From Osmia lignaria lignaria (taxonomy: Eukaryota > Arthropoda > Insecta > Hymenoptera > Megachilidae): a DNA stretch of 64,000 nt. Each line of letters opens with the position of its first letter. Within the stretch, counting starts at the first letter, position 1. Made by a program: the position numbers and the translations under genes. Shown piece by piece: positions 1-13,137 of the stretch. The notes under the pieces are model-generated. The model was given only the letters and a program-made list of their open reading frames with translations, was not told where the DNA came from and did not search any database. The stretch is from the NCBI RefSeq assembly GCF_051020975.1, contig NW_027478162.1, positions 21,452,001-21,516,000 on the forward strand. Reading direction: 5' to 3'.

Positions 1-257
1 TTCTTCCTCTGCACAGCTAAGCTGGAAGTGGCATTTGCGGCTCGCACTTGTGCAGAGTTATCTCAAAGAAAGGGGCCACGGTGTTTCTGTATCCCTATTA
101 TGTTGGTGCGGCTTCGGAACTTTTAAATATCTCGATATATCTCGAAAACTACGCTTCTGATCAAAAAATATCATAGAACATAAATTGTAGGAAACATAAT
201 TCTCTACAAAAAACGTCTCTTAACATTTTGCCATAGCTCGCTGCGTTTCCGAGATAT
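1..257 (+). repeat. Partial satellite unit at left window edge
   Basis: The window opens inside a monomer, at the position equivalent to base 66 of a unit. It has the middle allele gcggctcgcacttgtgc and a class A tail (ctcgaaaactacgcttctg, attgtaggaaacata). The array therefore continues to the left of the window. Confidence 0.97.
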
Positions 258-1223
258 TTGCCGATTCAGCTCAAAGGAACTGGCCTGACGGACATATTTC
301 GAGATATTTCTTCTTCTTGTTGTTCTTCCTCTGCACAGCTAAGCTGGAAGTGGCATTTGCAGCTCGCAATAGTGCAGAGTTATCTCAAAGAAAGGGGCCA
401 CTGTGTTTCTGTATCCCTATTATGTTGGTGCGGCTTCTGAACTTTTAAATATCTCGATATATCTCGAAAACTACGCTTCTGACCAAAAAATATCATAGAA
501 CATAAATTGTAGGAAACATAATTCTCTACAAAAAACGTCTCTGAACATTTTGCCATAGCTCGCTTCGTTTCGGAGATATTTGCAGATGCAGCTCAAAGGA
601 ACTGGCCTGACGGACATATTTCGAGATATTTCTTCTTCTTGTTGTTCTTCCTCTGCACAGCTAAGCTGGAAGTGGCATTTGCGGCTCGCACTAGTGCAGA
701 GTTATCTCAAAGAAAGGGGCCACGGTGTTTCTGTATCCCTATTATGTTGGTGCGGCTTCGGAACTTTTAAATATCTCGATATATCTCGAAAAATACGCTT
801 CTGATCAAAAAACATCATATAACATAAATTGTAGGAAACATAATTCTCTACAAAAAACGTCTCTTAACATTTTGCCATAGCTCGCTTCGTTTCCGAGATA
901 TTTGCCGATTCAGCTCAAAGGAACTGGCCTGACGGACATATTTCGAGATATTTCTTCTTCTTGTTGTTCTTCCTCTGCACAGCTAAGCTGGAAGTGGCAT
1001 TTGCAGCTCGCAATAGTGCAGAGTTATCTCAAAGAAAGGGGCCACGGTGTTACTGTATCTCTATTATGTTGGTGCGGCTTCGAAACTTTTAAATATCTTG
1101 ATATATCTCGAGAACTGCGCATCTGATCAAAAAATATCATAGAACATAAATTGTAGGAAACATAATTCTCTACAAAAAAGGTCTCTTAACATTTTGCCAT
1201 AGCTCGCTTCGTTTCCGAGATAT
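258..1223 (+). repeat. Three units carrying the minor 5' allele
   Basis: The units at 258, 580 and 902 begin with cagctcaaaggaactgg where nearly all others have tatctcaagggaagggg (first base varies). They also have tcctctgcac in place of tcttctgcac, and the first two have atccctatta in place of atctctatta. The same 5' allele returns only at 15714, 17324, 17646 and 20866, which links this edge to the 15-21 kb domain. The unit at 258 also carries a private change (cttctgaac for cttcggaac). Confidence 0.85.
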
Positions 1224-3155
1224 TTGCAGATTTATCTCAAGGGAAGGGGCCTAACGGACATATTTCGAGTTATTTCTTCTTCTTGTTGTTCTTCCTCTGC
1301 ACAGCTAAACTGGAAGTGGCATTTCCAGCTCGCAATAGTGCAGAGTTATCTCAAAGAAAGGGGCCACGGTGTTTCTGTATCTCTATTATGTTGGTTCGGC
1401 TTCGGAACTTTTAAATATCTTGATATATCTCGAGAACTACGCATCTGATCAAAAAATATCATAGAACATAAAAAGTAGAAAACTTAATTCTCTACAAAAA
1501 AGGTCTCTTAACATTTTGCCATAGCTCGCTTCGTTTCCGAGTTATTTGCAGATTTATCTCAAGGGAAGGGGCCTAACGGACATATTTCGAGATATTTCTT
1601 CTTCTTGTTGTTCTTCTTCTGCACAGCTAAACTGGAAGTGGCATTTCCAGCTCGCAATAGTGCAGAGTTATCTCAAAGAAAGGGGCCACGGTGTTTCTGT
1701 ATCTCTATTATGTTGGTGCGGCTTCGGAACTTTTAAATATCTTGATATATCTCGAGAACTACGCATCTGATCAAAAAATATCATAGAACATTATAAGTAG
1801 GAAACTTAATTCTCTACAAAAAAGGTCTCTTAACATTTTGCCATAGCTCGCGTCGTTTCCGAGATATTTGCAGATTTATCTCAAGGGAAGGGGCCTAACG
1901 GACATATTTCGAGATATTTCTTCTTCTTGTTGTTCTTCTTCTGCACAGCTAAACTGGAAGTGGCATTTGCAGCTCGCAATAGAGCAGAGTTATCTCAAAG
2001 AAAGGGGCCACGGTGTTTCTGTATCTCTATTATGTTGGTGCGGCTTCGGAACTTTTAAATATCTCGATATATCTCGAAAACTACGCTTCTGATCAAAAAA
2101 TATCATAGAACATAAATTGTAGGAAACATAATTCTCTACAAAAAAGGTCTCTCAACATTTTGCCATAACTCGCTTCGTTTCCGAGATATTTGCAGATATA
2201 TCTCAAGGGCAGGGGCCTGACGGACATATTTCGAGATATTTCTTCTTCTTGTTGTTCTTCTTCTGCACAGCTAAACTGGAAGTGGCATTTACAGCTCGCA
2301 ATAGAGCAGAGTTATCTCAAAGAAAGGGGCCACGGTGTTTCTGTATCTCTATTATGTTGGTGCGGCTTCGGAACTTTTAAATATCTCGATATATCTCGAA
2401 AACTACGCTTCTGATCAAAAAATATCATAGAACATAAATTGTAGGAAACATAATTCTCTACAAAAAAGGTCTCTCAACATTTTGCCATAGCTCGCTTCGT
2501 TTCCGAGATATTTGCAGATATATCTCAAGGGCAGGGGCCTGACGGACATATTTCGAGATATTTCTTCTTCTTGTTGTTCTTCTTCTGCACAGCTAAGCTG
2601 GAAGTGGCATTTACAGCTCGCAATAGTGCAGAGTTATCTCAAAGAAAGGGGCCACGGTGTTTCTGTATCTCTATTATGTTGGTGCGGCTTCGGAACTTTT
2701 AAATATCTTGATATATCTCGAGAACTGCGCATCTGATCAAAAAATATCATAGAACATAAAAAGTAGGAAACTTAATTCTCTACAAAAAAGGTCTCTTAAC
2801 ATTTTGCCATAGCTCGCTTCGTTTCCGAGATATTTGCAGATTTATCTCAAGGGAAGGGGCCTGACGGACATATTTCGAGATATTTCTTCTTCTTGTTGTT
2901 CTTCTTCTGCACAGCTAAGCTGGAAGTGGCATTTGCGGCTCGCACTAGTGCACAGTTATCTCAAAGAAAGGGGCCACGGTGTTTCTGTATCTCTATTATG
3001 TTGGTGCGGCTTCGGAACTTTTAAATATCTCGATATATCTCGAAAACTACGCTTCTGATCAAAAAATATCATAGAACATAAATTGTAGGAAACATAATTC
3101 TCTACAAAAAACGTCTCTTAACATTTTGCCATAGCTCGCTTCGTTTCCGAGATAT

Positions 3156-6100
3156 TTGCAGATTTATCTCAAGGGAAGGGGCCTGACGGACATATTTCGA
3201 GATATTTCTTCTTCTTGTTGTTCTTCTTCTGCACAGCTAAGCTGGAAGTGGCATTTCCAGCTCGCAATGGTGCAGAGTTATCTCAAAGAAAGGGGCCGCG
3301 GTGTTTCTGTATCTCTATTATGTTGGTGCAGCTTCGGAACTTTTAAATATCTTGATATATCTCGAGAACTACGCATCTGATCAAAAAATATCAGAGAACA
3401 TATAAAGTAGGAAACTTAATTCTCTACAAAAAAGGTCTCTTAACATTTTGCCATAGCTCGCTTCGTTTCCGAGATATTTGCAGATTTATCTCAAGGGAAG
3501 GGGCCTGACGGACATATTTCGAGATATTTCTTCTTCTTGTTGTTCTTCTTCTGCACAGCTAAGCTGGAAGTGGCATTTGCGGCTCGCACTAGTGCAGAGT
3601 TATCTCAAAGAGAGGGGCCACGGTGTTTCTGTATCTGTATTATGTTGGTGCGGCTTCGGAACTTTTAAATATCTTGATATATCTCGAGAACTACGCATCT
3701 GATCAAAAAATATCATAGAACGTAAAAAGTAGGAAACTTAATTCTCTACAAAAAAGGTCTCTTAACATTTTGCCATAGCTCGCTTCGTTTCCGAGATATT
3801 TGCAGATTTATCTCAAGGGAAGGGGCCTGACGGACATATTTCGAGATATTTCTTCTTCTTGTTGTTCTTCTTCTGCACAGCTAAGCTGGAAGTGGCATTT
3901 GCGGCACGCACTATTGCAGAGTTATCTCAAAGAAAGGGGCCACGGTGTTTCTGTATCTCTATTATGTTGGTGCGGCTTCGTAACTTTTAAATATCTAGAT
4001 ATATCTCGAAAACTACGCTTCTGATCAAAAAATATCATAGAACATAAATTGTAGGAAACATAATTCTCTACAAAAAAGGTCTCTTAACATTTTGCCATAG
4101 CTCGCTTCGTTTCCGAGATATTTGCAGATTTATCTCAAGGGAAGGGGCCTCACGGACATATTTCGAGATATTTCTTCTTCTTGTTGTTCTTCTTCTGCAC
4201 AGCTAAGCTGGAAGTGGCATTTGCGGCTCGCACTAGTGCAGAGTTATCTCAAAGAAAGGGGCCACGGTGTTTCTGTATCTGCATTATGTTGGTGCGGCTT
4301 CGGAACTTTTAAATATCTTTATATATCTCGAGTACTACGCATCTGATCACAAAATATCATAGAACATAAAAAGTAGGAAACTTAATTCTCTACAAAAAAG
4401 GTCTCTTAACATTTTGCCATAGCTCGCTTCGTTTCCGAGATATTTGCAGATTTATCTCAAGGGAAGGCGCCTGACGGACATATTTCGAGATATTTCTTCT
4501 TCTTGTTGTTCTTCTTCTGCACAGCTAAGCTGGAAGTGGCATTTGCGGCTCGCACTAGTGCAGAGTTATCTCAAAGAAAGGGGCCACGGTGTTTCTGTAT
4601 CTGTATTATGTTGGTGCGGCTTCGGAACTTTTAAATATCTTGATATATCTCGAGAACTACGCATCTGATCAAAAAATATCATAGAACATAAAAAGTAGGA
4701 AACTTAATTCTCTACAAAAAAGGTCTCTTAACATTTTGCCATAGCTCGCTTCGTTTCCGAGATATTTGCAGATTTATCTCAAGGGAAGGGACCTGACGGA
4801 CATATTTCGAGATATTTCTTCTTCTTGTTGTTCTTTTTCTGCACAGCTAAGCTGGAAGTGGCATTTGCGGCTCGCACTATTGCAGAGATATCTCAAAGAA
4901 AGGGGCCACGGTGTTTCTGTATCTCTATTATGTTGGTGCGGCTTCGTAACTTTTAAATATCTTTATATATCTCGAGAACTACGCGTCTGATCAAAAAATA
5001 TCATAGAACATAAAAAGTAGGAAACATAATTCTCTACAAAAAAGGTCTCTTAACATTTTGCCATAGCTCGCGTCGTTTCCGAGATATTTGCAGATTTATC
5101 TCAAGGGAAGGGGCCTGACGGACATATTTGGAGATATTTCTTCTTCTTGTTGTTCTTCTTCTGCACAGCTAAGCTGGAAGTGGCATTTGCGGCTCGCACT
5201 AGTGCAGAGTTATCTCAAAGAAAGGGGCCACGGTGTTTCTGTATCTGTATTATGTTGGTGCGGCTTCGGAACTTTTAAATATCTTTATATATCTCGAGAA
5301 CTACGCATCTGATCACAAAATATCATAGAACATAAAAAGTAGGAAACTTAATTCTCTACAAAAAAGGTCTGTTAACATTTTGCCATAGCTCGCTTCGTTT
5401 CCGAGATATTTGCAGATTTATCTCAAGGGAAGGGGCCTGACGGACATATTTCGAGATATTTCTTCTTCTTGTTGTTCTTCTTCTGCACAGCTAAGCTGGA
5501 AGTGGCATTTGCGGCTCGCACTAGTGCACAGTTATCTCAAAGAAAGGGGCCACGGTGTTTCTGTATCTCTATTATGTTGGTGCGGCTTCGGAACTTTTAA
5601 ATATCTCGATATATCTCGAAAACTACGCTTCTGATCAAAAAATATCATAGAGCGTAAATTGTAGGAAACATTATTCTCTACAAAAAAGGTCTCTTAACAT
5701 TTTGCCATAGCTCGCTTCGTTTCCGAGATATTTGCAGATTCATCTCAAGGGAAGTGGCCTGACGGACATATTTCGAGATATTTCTTCTTCTTGTTGTTCT
5801 TCTTCTGCACAGCTAAGCTGGAAGTGGCATTTGCAGCTCGCAATAGTGCAGAGTTATCCCAATGAAAGGGGCCACGGTGTTTCTGTATCTCTATTATGTT
5901 GGTGCGGCTTCGGAACTTTTAAATATCTTGATATATCTCGAGAACTACGCATCTGATCAAAAAATATCATACTACATAAAAAGTAGGAAACTTAATTCTC
6001 TACAAGAAAGGTCTCTAAACATTTTGCCATAGCTCGCTTCGTTTCCGAGATATTTGCAGATTTATCTCAAGGGAAGGGGCCTGACGGACATATTTCGAGA

Positions 6101-7985
6101 TATTTCTTCTTCTTGTTGTTCTTCTTCTGCACAGCTAAGCTGGAAGTGGCATTTGCGGCTCGCACTAGTGCAGAGTTATCTCATAGAAAGGGGCCACGGT
6201 GTTTCTGTATCTCTATTATGTTGGTGCGGCTTCGGAACTTTTAAATATCTTGATATATCTCGAGAACTACGCATCTGATCAAAAAATATCATAGAACATG
6301 AAAAGTAGGAAACTTAATTCTCTACAAAAAAGGTCTCTTAACATTTTGCCATAGCTCTCTTCGTTTCCGAGATATTTGCAGATTTATCTCAAGGGAAGGG
6401 GCCTGACGGACATATTTCGAGATATTTCTTCTTCTTGTTGTTCTTCCTCTGCACAGCTAAGCTGGAAGTGGCATTTCCAGCTCGCAATAGTGCAGAGTTA
6501 TCTCAAAGAAAGGGGCCACGGTGTTTCTGTATCTCTATTATGTTGGTGCGGCTTCGGAACTTTTAAATATCTTGATATATCTCGAGAACTACGCATCTGA
6601 TCAAAAAATGTCATAGAACATAAAAAGTAGGAAACTTAATTCTCTACAAAAAAGGTCTCTTAACATTTTGCCATAGCTCGCGTCGTTTCCGAGATATTTG
6701 CAGATTTATCTCAAGGGAAGGGGCCTGACGGACATATTTCGAGATATTTCTTCTTCTTGTTGTTCTTCTTCTGCACAGCTAAGCTGGAAGTGGCATTTGC
6801 GGCTCGCACTAGTGCAGAGTTATCTCAAAGAAAGGGGCCACGGTGTTTCTGTATCTGTATTATGTTGGTGCGGCTTCGGAACTTTTAAATATCTTTATAT
6901 ATCTCGAGAACTACGCATCTGATCACAAAATATCATAGAACATAAAAAGTAGGAAACTTAATTCTCTACAAAAAAGGTCTGTTAACATTTTGCCATAGCT
7001 CGCTTCGTTTCCGAGATATTTGCAGATTTATCTCAAGGGAAGGGGCCTGACGGACATATTTCGAGATATTTCTTCTTCTTGTTGTTCTTCTTCTGCACAG
7101 CTAAGCTGGAAGTGGCATTTGCGGCTCGCACTAGTGCACAGTTATCTCAAAGAAAGGGGCCACGGTGTTTCTGTATCTCTATTATGTTGGTGCGGCTTCG
7201 GAACCTTTAAATATCTTGATATATCTCGAGAACTACGCATCTGATCAAAAAATGTCATAGAACATAAAAAGTAGGAAACTTAATTCTCTACAAAAAAGGT
7301 CTCTTAACATTTTGCCATAGCTCGCTTCGTTTCCGAGATATTTGCATATTTATCTCAAGGGAAGGGGCCTGACGGACATATTTCGAGATATTTCTTCTTC
7401 TTGTTGTTCTTCTTCTGCACAGCTAAGCTGGAAGTGGCATTTGCGGCTCGCACTAGTGCAGAGTTATCTCAAAGAAAGGGGCCACGGTGTTTCTGTATCT
7501 CTATTATGTTGGTGCGGCTTCGGAACTTTTAAATATCTCGATATATCTCGAAAACTACGCTTCTGATCAAAAAATATCATAGAACATAAAAAGTAGGAAA
7601 CTTAATTCTCTACAAAAAAGGTCTCTTAACATTTTGCCATAGCTCGCTTCGTTTCCGAGATATTTGCAGATTTATCTCAAGGGAAGGGGCCTAACGGACA
7701 TATTTCGAGATATTTCTTCTTCTTGTTGTTCTTCTTCTGCACAGCTAAACTGGAAGTGGCATTTCCAGCTCGCAATAGTGCAGAGTTATCTCAAAGAAAG
7801 GGGCCACGGTGTTTCTGTATCTCTATTATGTTGGTGCGGTTTCGGAACTTTTAAATATCTTGATATATCTCGAGAACTACGCATCTGATCAAAAAATATC
7901 ATAGAACATAAAAAGTAGGAAACTTAATTCTCTACAAAAAAGGTCTCTTAACATTTTGCCATAGCTCGCTTCGTTTCCGAGATAT
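3156..7985 (+). repeat. Higher-order block, copy 1 (15 units, 4830 bp)
   Basis: Fifteen successive units recur in the same order in 7986-13137. Private variants are shared: cagagaacatataaagtagg (3391/8221), caaagagagggg (3478/8308 units), gcggcacgcactattgc (3800/8630), ggaaggcgcc (4444/9596), tatcccaatgaaagg (5732/10884) and tcatactacataaa (5732/10884). The left limit is near 3114, because the upstream tail (attgtaggaaacata, acgtctc) differs from that before 7986. Confidence 0.95.
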
Positions 7986-10900
7986 TTGCAGATTTATCTC
8001 AAGGGAAGGGGCCTGACGGACATATTTCGAGATATTTCTTCTTCTTGTTGTTCTTCTTCTGCACAGCTAAGCTGGAAGTGGCATTTCCAGCTCGCAATGG
8101 TGCAGAGTTATCTCAAAGAAAGGGGCCGCGGTGTTTCTGTATCTCTATTATGTTGGTGCAGCTTCGGAACTTTTAAATATCTTGATATATCTCGAGAACT
8201 ACGCATCTGATCAAAAAATATCAGAGAACATATAAAGTAGGAAACTTAATTCTCTACAAAAAAGGTCTCTTAACATTTTGCCATAGCTCGCTTCGTTTCC
8301 GAGATATTTGCAGATTTATCTCAAGGGAAGGGGCCTGACGGACATATTTCGAGATATTTCTTCTTCTTGTTGTTCTTCTTCTGCACAGCTAAGCTGGAAG
8401 TGGCATTTGCGGCTCGCACTAGTGCAGAGTTATCTCAAAGAGAGGGGCCACGGTGTTTCTGTATCTGTATTATGTTGGTGCGGCTTCGGAACTTTTAAAT
8501 ATCTTGATATATCTCGAGAACTACGCATCTGATCAAAAAATATCATAGAACGTAAAAAGTAGGAAACTTAATTCTCTACAAAAAAGGTCTCTTAACATTT
8601 TGCCATAGCTCGCTTCGTTTCCGAGATATTTGCAGATTTATCTCAAGGGAAGGGGCCTGACGGACATATTTCGAGATATTTCTTCTTCTTGTTGTTCTTC
8701 TTCTGCACAGCTAAGCTGGAAGTGGCATTTGCGGCACGCACTATTGCAGAGTTATCTCAAAGAAAGGGGCCACGGTGTTTCTGTATCTCTATTATGTTGG
8801 TGCGGCTTCGTAACTTTTAAATATCTAGATATATCTCGAAAACTACGCTTCTGATCAAAAAATATCATAGAACATAAATTGTAGGAAACATAATTCTCTA
8901 CAAAAAAGGTCTCTTAACATTTTGCCATAGCTCGCTTGGTTTCCGAGATATTTGCAGATACATCTCAAGGGCAGGGGCCTGACGGACATATTTCGAGATA
9001 TTTCTTCTTCTTGTTGTTCTTCTTCTGCTCAGCTAAGCTGGAAGTGGCATTTACAGCTCGCAATAGTGCAGAGTTATCTCAAAGAAAGGGGCCACGGTGT
9101 TTCTGTATCTCTATTATGTTGGTGCGGTTTCGGAACTTTTAGATATCTTGATATATCTCGAGAACTACGCATCTGATCAAAAAATATCATAGAACATAAA
9201 AAGTAGGAAACTTAATTCTCTACAAATAAGGTCTCTTAACATTTTGCCATAGCTCGCTTCGTTTCCGAGATATTTGCAGATTTATCTCAAGGGAAGGGGC
9301 CTCACGGACATATTTCGAGATATTTCTTCTTCTTGTTGTTCTTCTTCTGCACAGCTAAGCTGGAAGTGGCATTTGCGGCTCGCACTAGTGCAGAGTTATC
9401 TCAAAGAAAGGGGCCACGGTGTTTCTGTATCTGCATTATGTTGGTGCGGCTTCGGAACTTTTAAATATCTTTATATATCTCGAGTACTACGCATCTGATC
9501 ACAAAATATCATAGAACATAAAAAGTAGGAAACTTAATTCTCTACAAAAAAGGTCTCTTAACATTTTGCCATAGCTCGCTTCGTTTCCGAGATATTTGCA
9601 GATTTATCTCAAGGGAAGGCGCCTGACGGACATATTTCGAGATATTTCTTCTTCTTGTTGTTCTTCTTCTGCACAGCTAAGCTGGAAGTGGCATTTGCGG
9701 CTCGCACTAGTGCAGAGTTATCTCAAAGAAAGGGGCCACGGTGTTTCTGTATCTGTATTATGTTGGTGCGGCTTCGGAACTTTTAAATATCTTGATATAT
9801 CTCGAGAACTACGCATCTGATCAAAAAATATCATAGAACATAAAAAGTAGGAAACTTAATTCTCTACAAAAAAGGTCTCTTAACATTTTGCCATAGCTCG
9901 CTTCGTTTCCGAGATATTTGCAGATTTATCTCAAGGGAAGGGACCTGACGGACATATTTCGAGATATTTCTTCTTCTTGTTGTTCTTTTTCTGCACAGCT
10001 AAGCTGGAAGTGGCATTTGCGGCTCGCACTATTGCAGAGATATCTCAAAGAAAGGGGCCACGGTGTTTCTGTATCTCTATTATGTTGGTGCGGCTTCGTA
10101 ACTTTTAAATATCTTTATATATCTCGAGAACTACGCGTCTGATCAAAAAATATCATAGAACATAAAAAGTAGGAAACATAATTCTCTACAAAAAAGGTCT
10201 CTTAACATTTTGCCATAGCTCGCGTCGTTTCCGAGATATTTGCAGATTTATCTCAAGGGAAGGGGCCTGACGGACATATTTCGAGATATTTCTTCTTCTT
10301 GTTGTTCTTCTTCTGCACAGCTAAGCTGGAAGTGGCATTTGCGGCTCGCACTAGTGCAGAGTTATCTCAAAGAAAGGGGCCACGGTGTTTCTGTATCTGT
10401 ATTATGTTGGTGCGGCTTCGGAACTTTTAAATATCTTTATATATCTCGAGAACTACGCATCTGATCACAAAATATCATAGAACATAAAAAGTAGGAAACT
10501 TAATTCTCTACAAAAAAGGTCTGTTAACATTTTGCCATAGCTCGCTTCGTTTCCGAGATATTTGCAGATTTATCTCAAGGGAAGGGGCCTGACGGACATA
10601 TTTCGAGATATTTCTTCTTCTTGTTGTTCTTCTTCTGCACAGCTAAGCTGGAAGTGGCATTTGCGGCTCGCACTAGTGCACAGTTATCTCAAAGAAAGGG
10701 GCCACGGTGTTTCTGTATCTCTATTATGTTGGTGCGGCTTCGGAACTTTTAAATATCTCGATATATCTCGAAAACTACGCTTCTGATCAAAAAATATCAT
10801 AGAGCGTAAATTGTAGGAAACATTATTCTCTACAAAAAAGGTCTCTTAACATTTTGCCATAGCTCGCTTCGTTTCCGAGATATTTGCAGATTCATCTCAA

Positions 10901-13137
10901 GGGAAGTGGCCTGACGGACATATTTCGAGATATTTCTTCTTCTTGTTGTTCTTCTTCTGCACAGCTAAGCTGGAAGTGGCATTTGCAGCTCGCAATAGTG
11001 CAGAGTTATCCCAATGAAAGGGGCCACGGTGTTTCTGTATCTCTATTATGTTGGTGCGGCTTCGGAACTTTTAAATATCTTGATATATCTCGAGAACTAC
11101 GCATCTGATCAAAAAATATCATACTACATAAAAAGTAGGAAACTTAATTCTCTACAAGAAAGGTCTCTAAACATTTTGCCATAGCTCGCTTCGTTTCCGA
11201 GATATTTGCAGATTTATCTCAAGGGAAGGGGCCTGACGGACATATTTCGAGATATTTCTTCTTCTTGTTGTTCTTCTTCTGCACAGCTAAGCTGGAAGTG
11301 GCATTTGCGGCTCGCACTAGTGCAGAGTTATCTCATAGAAAGGGGCCACGGTGTTTCTGTATCTCTATTATGTTGGTGCGGCTTCGGAACTTTTAAATAT
11401 CTTGATATATCTCGAGAACTACGCATCTGATCAAAAAATATCATAGAACATGAAAAGTAGGAAACTTAATTCTCTACAAAAAAGGTCTCTTAACATTTTG
11501 CCATAGCTCTCTTCGTTTCCGAGATATTTGCAGATTTATCTCAAGGGAAGGGGCCTGACGGACATATTTCGAGATATTTCTTCTTCTTGTTGTTCTTCCT
11601 CTGCACAGCTAAGCTGGAAGTGGCATTTCCAGCTCGCAATAGTGCAGAGTTATCTCAAAGAAAGGGGCCACGGTGTTTCTGTATCTCTATTATGTTGGTG
11701 CGGCTTCGGAACTTTTAAATATCTTGATATATCTCGAGAACTACGCATCTGATCAAAAAATGTCATAGAACATAAAAAGTAGGAAACTTAATTCTCTACA
11801 AAAAAGGTCTCTTAACATTTTGCCATAGCTCGCGTCGTTTCCGAGATATTTGCAGATTTATCTCAAGGGAAGGGGCCTGACGGACATATTTCGAGATATT
11901 TCTTCTTCTTGTTGTTCTTCTTCTGCACAGCTAAGCTGGAAGTGGCATTTGCGGCTCGCACTAGTGCAGAGTTATCTCAAAGAAAGGGGCCACGGTGTTT
12001 CTGTATCTGTATTATGTTGGTGCGGCTTCGGAACTTTTAAATATCTTTATATATCTCGAGAACTACGCATCTGATCACAAAATATCATAGAACATAAAAA
12101 GTAGGAAACTTAATTCTCTACAAAAAAGGTCTGTTAACATTTTGCCATAGCTCGCTTCGTTTCCGAGATATTTGCAGATTTATCTCAAGGGAAGGGGCCT
12201 GACGGACATATTTCGAGATATTTCTTCTTCTTGTTGTTCTTCTTCTGCACAGCTAAGCTGGAAGTGGCATTTGCGGCTCGCACTAGTGCACAGTTATCTC
12301 AAAGAAAGGGGCCACGGTGTTTCTGTATCTCTATTATGTTGGTGCGGCTTCGGAACTTTTAAATATCTTGATATATCTCGAGAACTACGCATCTGATCAA
12401 AAAATGTCATAGAACATAAAAAGTAGGAAACTTAATTCTCTACAAAAAAGGTCTCTTAACATTTTGCCATAGCTCGCTTCGTTTCCGAGATATTTGCATA
12501 TTTATCTCAAGGGAAGGGGCCTGACGGACATATTTCGAGATATTTCTTCTTCTTGTTGTTCTTCTTCTGCACAGCTAAGCTGGAAGTGGCATTTGCGGCT
12601 CGCACTAGTGCAGAGTTATCTCAAAGAAAGGGGCCACGGTGTTTCTGTATCTCTATTATGTTGGTGCGGCTTCGGAACTTTTAAATATCTCGATATATCT
12701 CGAAAACTACGCTTCTGATCAAAAAATATCATAGAACATAAAAAGTAGGAAACTTAATTCTCTACAAAAAAGGTCTCTTAACATTTTGCCATAGCTCGCT
12801 TCGTTTCCGAGATATTTGCAGATTTATCTCAAGGGAAGGGGCCTAACGGACATATTTCGAGATATTTCTTCTTCTTGTTGTTCTTCTTCTGCACAGCTAA
12901 ACTGGAAGTGGCATTTCCAGCTCGCAATAGTGCAGAGTTATCTCAAAGAAAGGGGCCACGGTGTTTCTGTATCTCTATTATGTTGGTGCGGTTTCGGAAC
13001 TTTTAAATATCTTGATATATCTCGAGAACTACGCATCTGATCAAAAAATATCATAGAACATAAAAAGTAGGAAACTTAATTCTCTACAAAAAAGGTCTCT
13101 TAACATTTTGCCATAGCTCGCTTCGTTTCCGAGATAT
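7986..13137 (+). repeat. Higher-order block, copy 2 (16 units, 5152 bp)
   Basis: This is a tandem copy of 3156-7985. The offset is 4830 (15 x 322) for the first three units and 5152 (16 x 322) from 9274 onward, because one unit (8952) is present only here. I saw few differences, for example tttggagat at 5128 versus tttcgagat at 10280, and ggaacctttaaat at 7201 versus ggaacttttaaat in the partner. The duplication is therefore very recent. Similarity ends inside the unit at 13138, where cagctgagctgg and gcaggtcg appear. Confidence 0.95.
8952..9273 (+). repeat. Extra unit inside copy 2 of the 15-unit block
   Basis: This unit interrupts the alignment between the two blocks. It carries tacatctcaagggcagggg, the private tctgctcag and ttacagctcgcaatag. 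The gggcagggg allele with ttacagctcg is otherwise seen in the units at 2190 and 2512, so this unit resembles that family and not its neighbours. Either it was inserted in copy 2 or copy 1 lost it. Confidence 0.85.
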
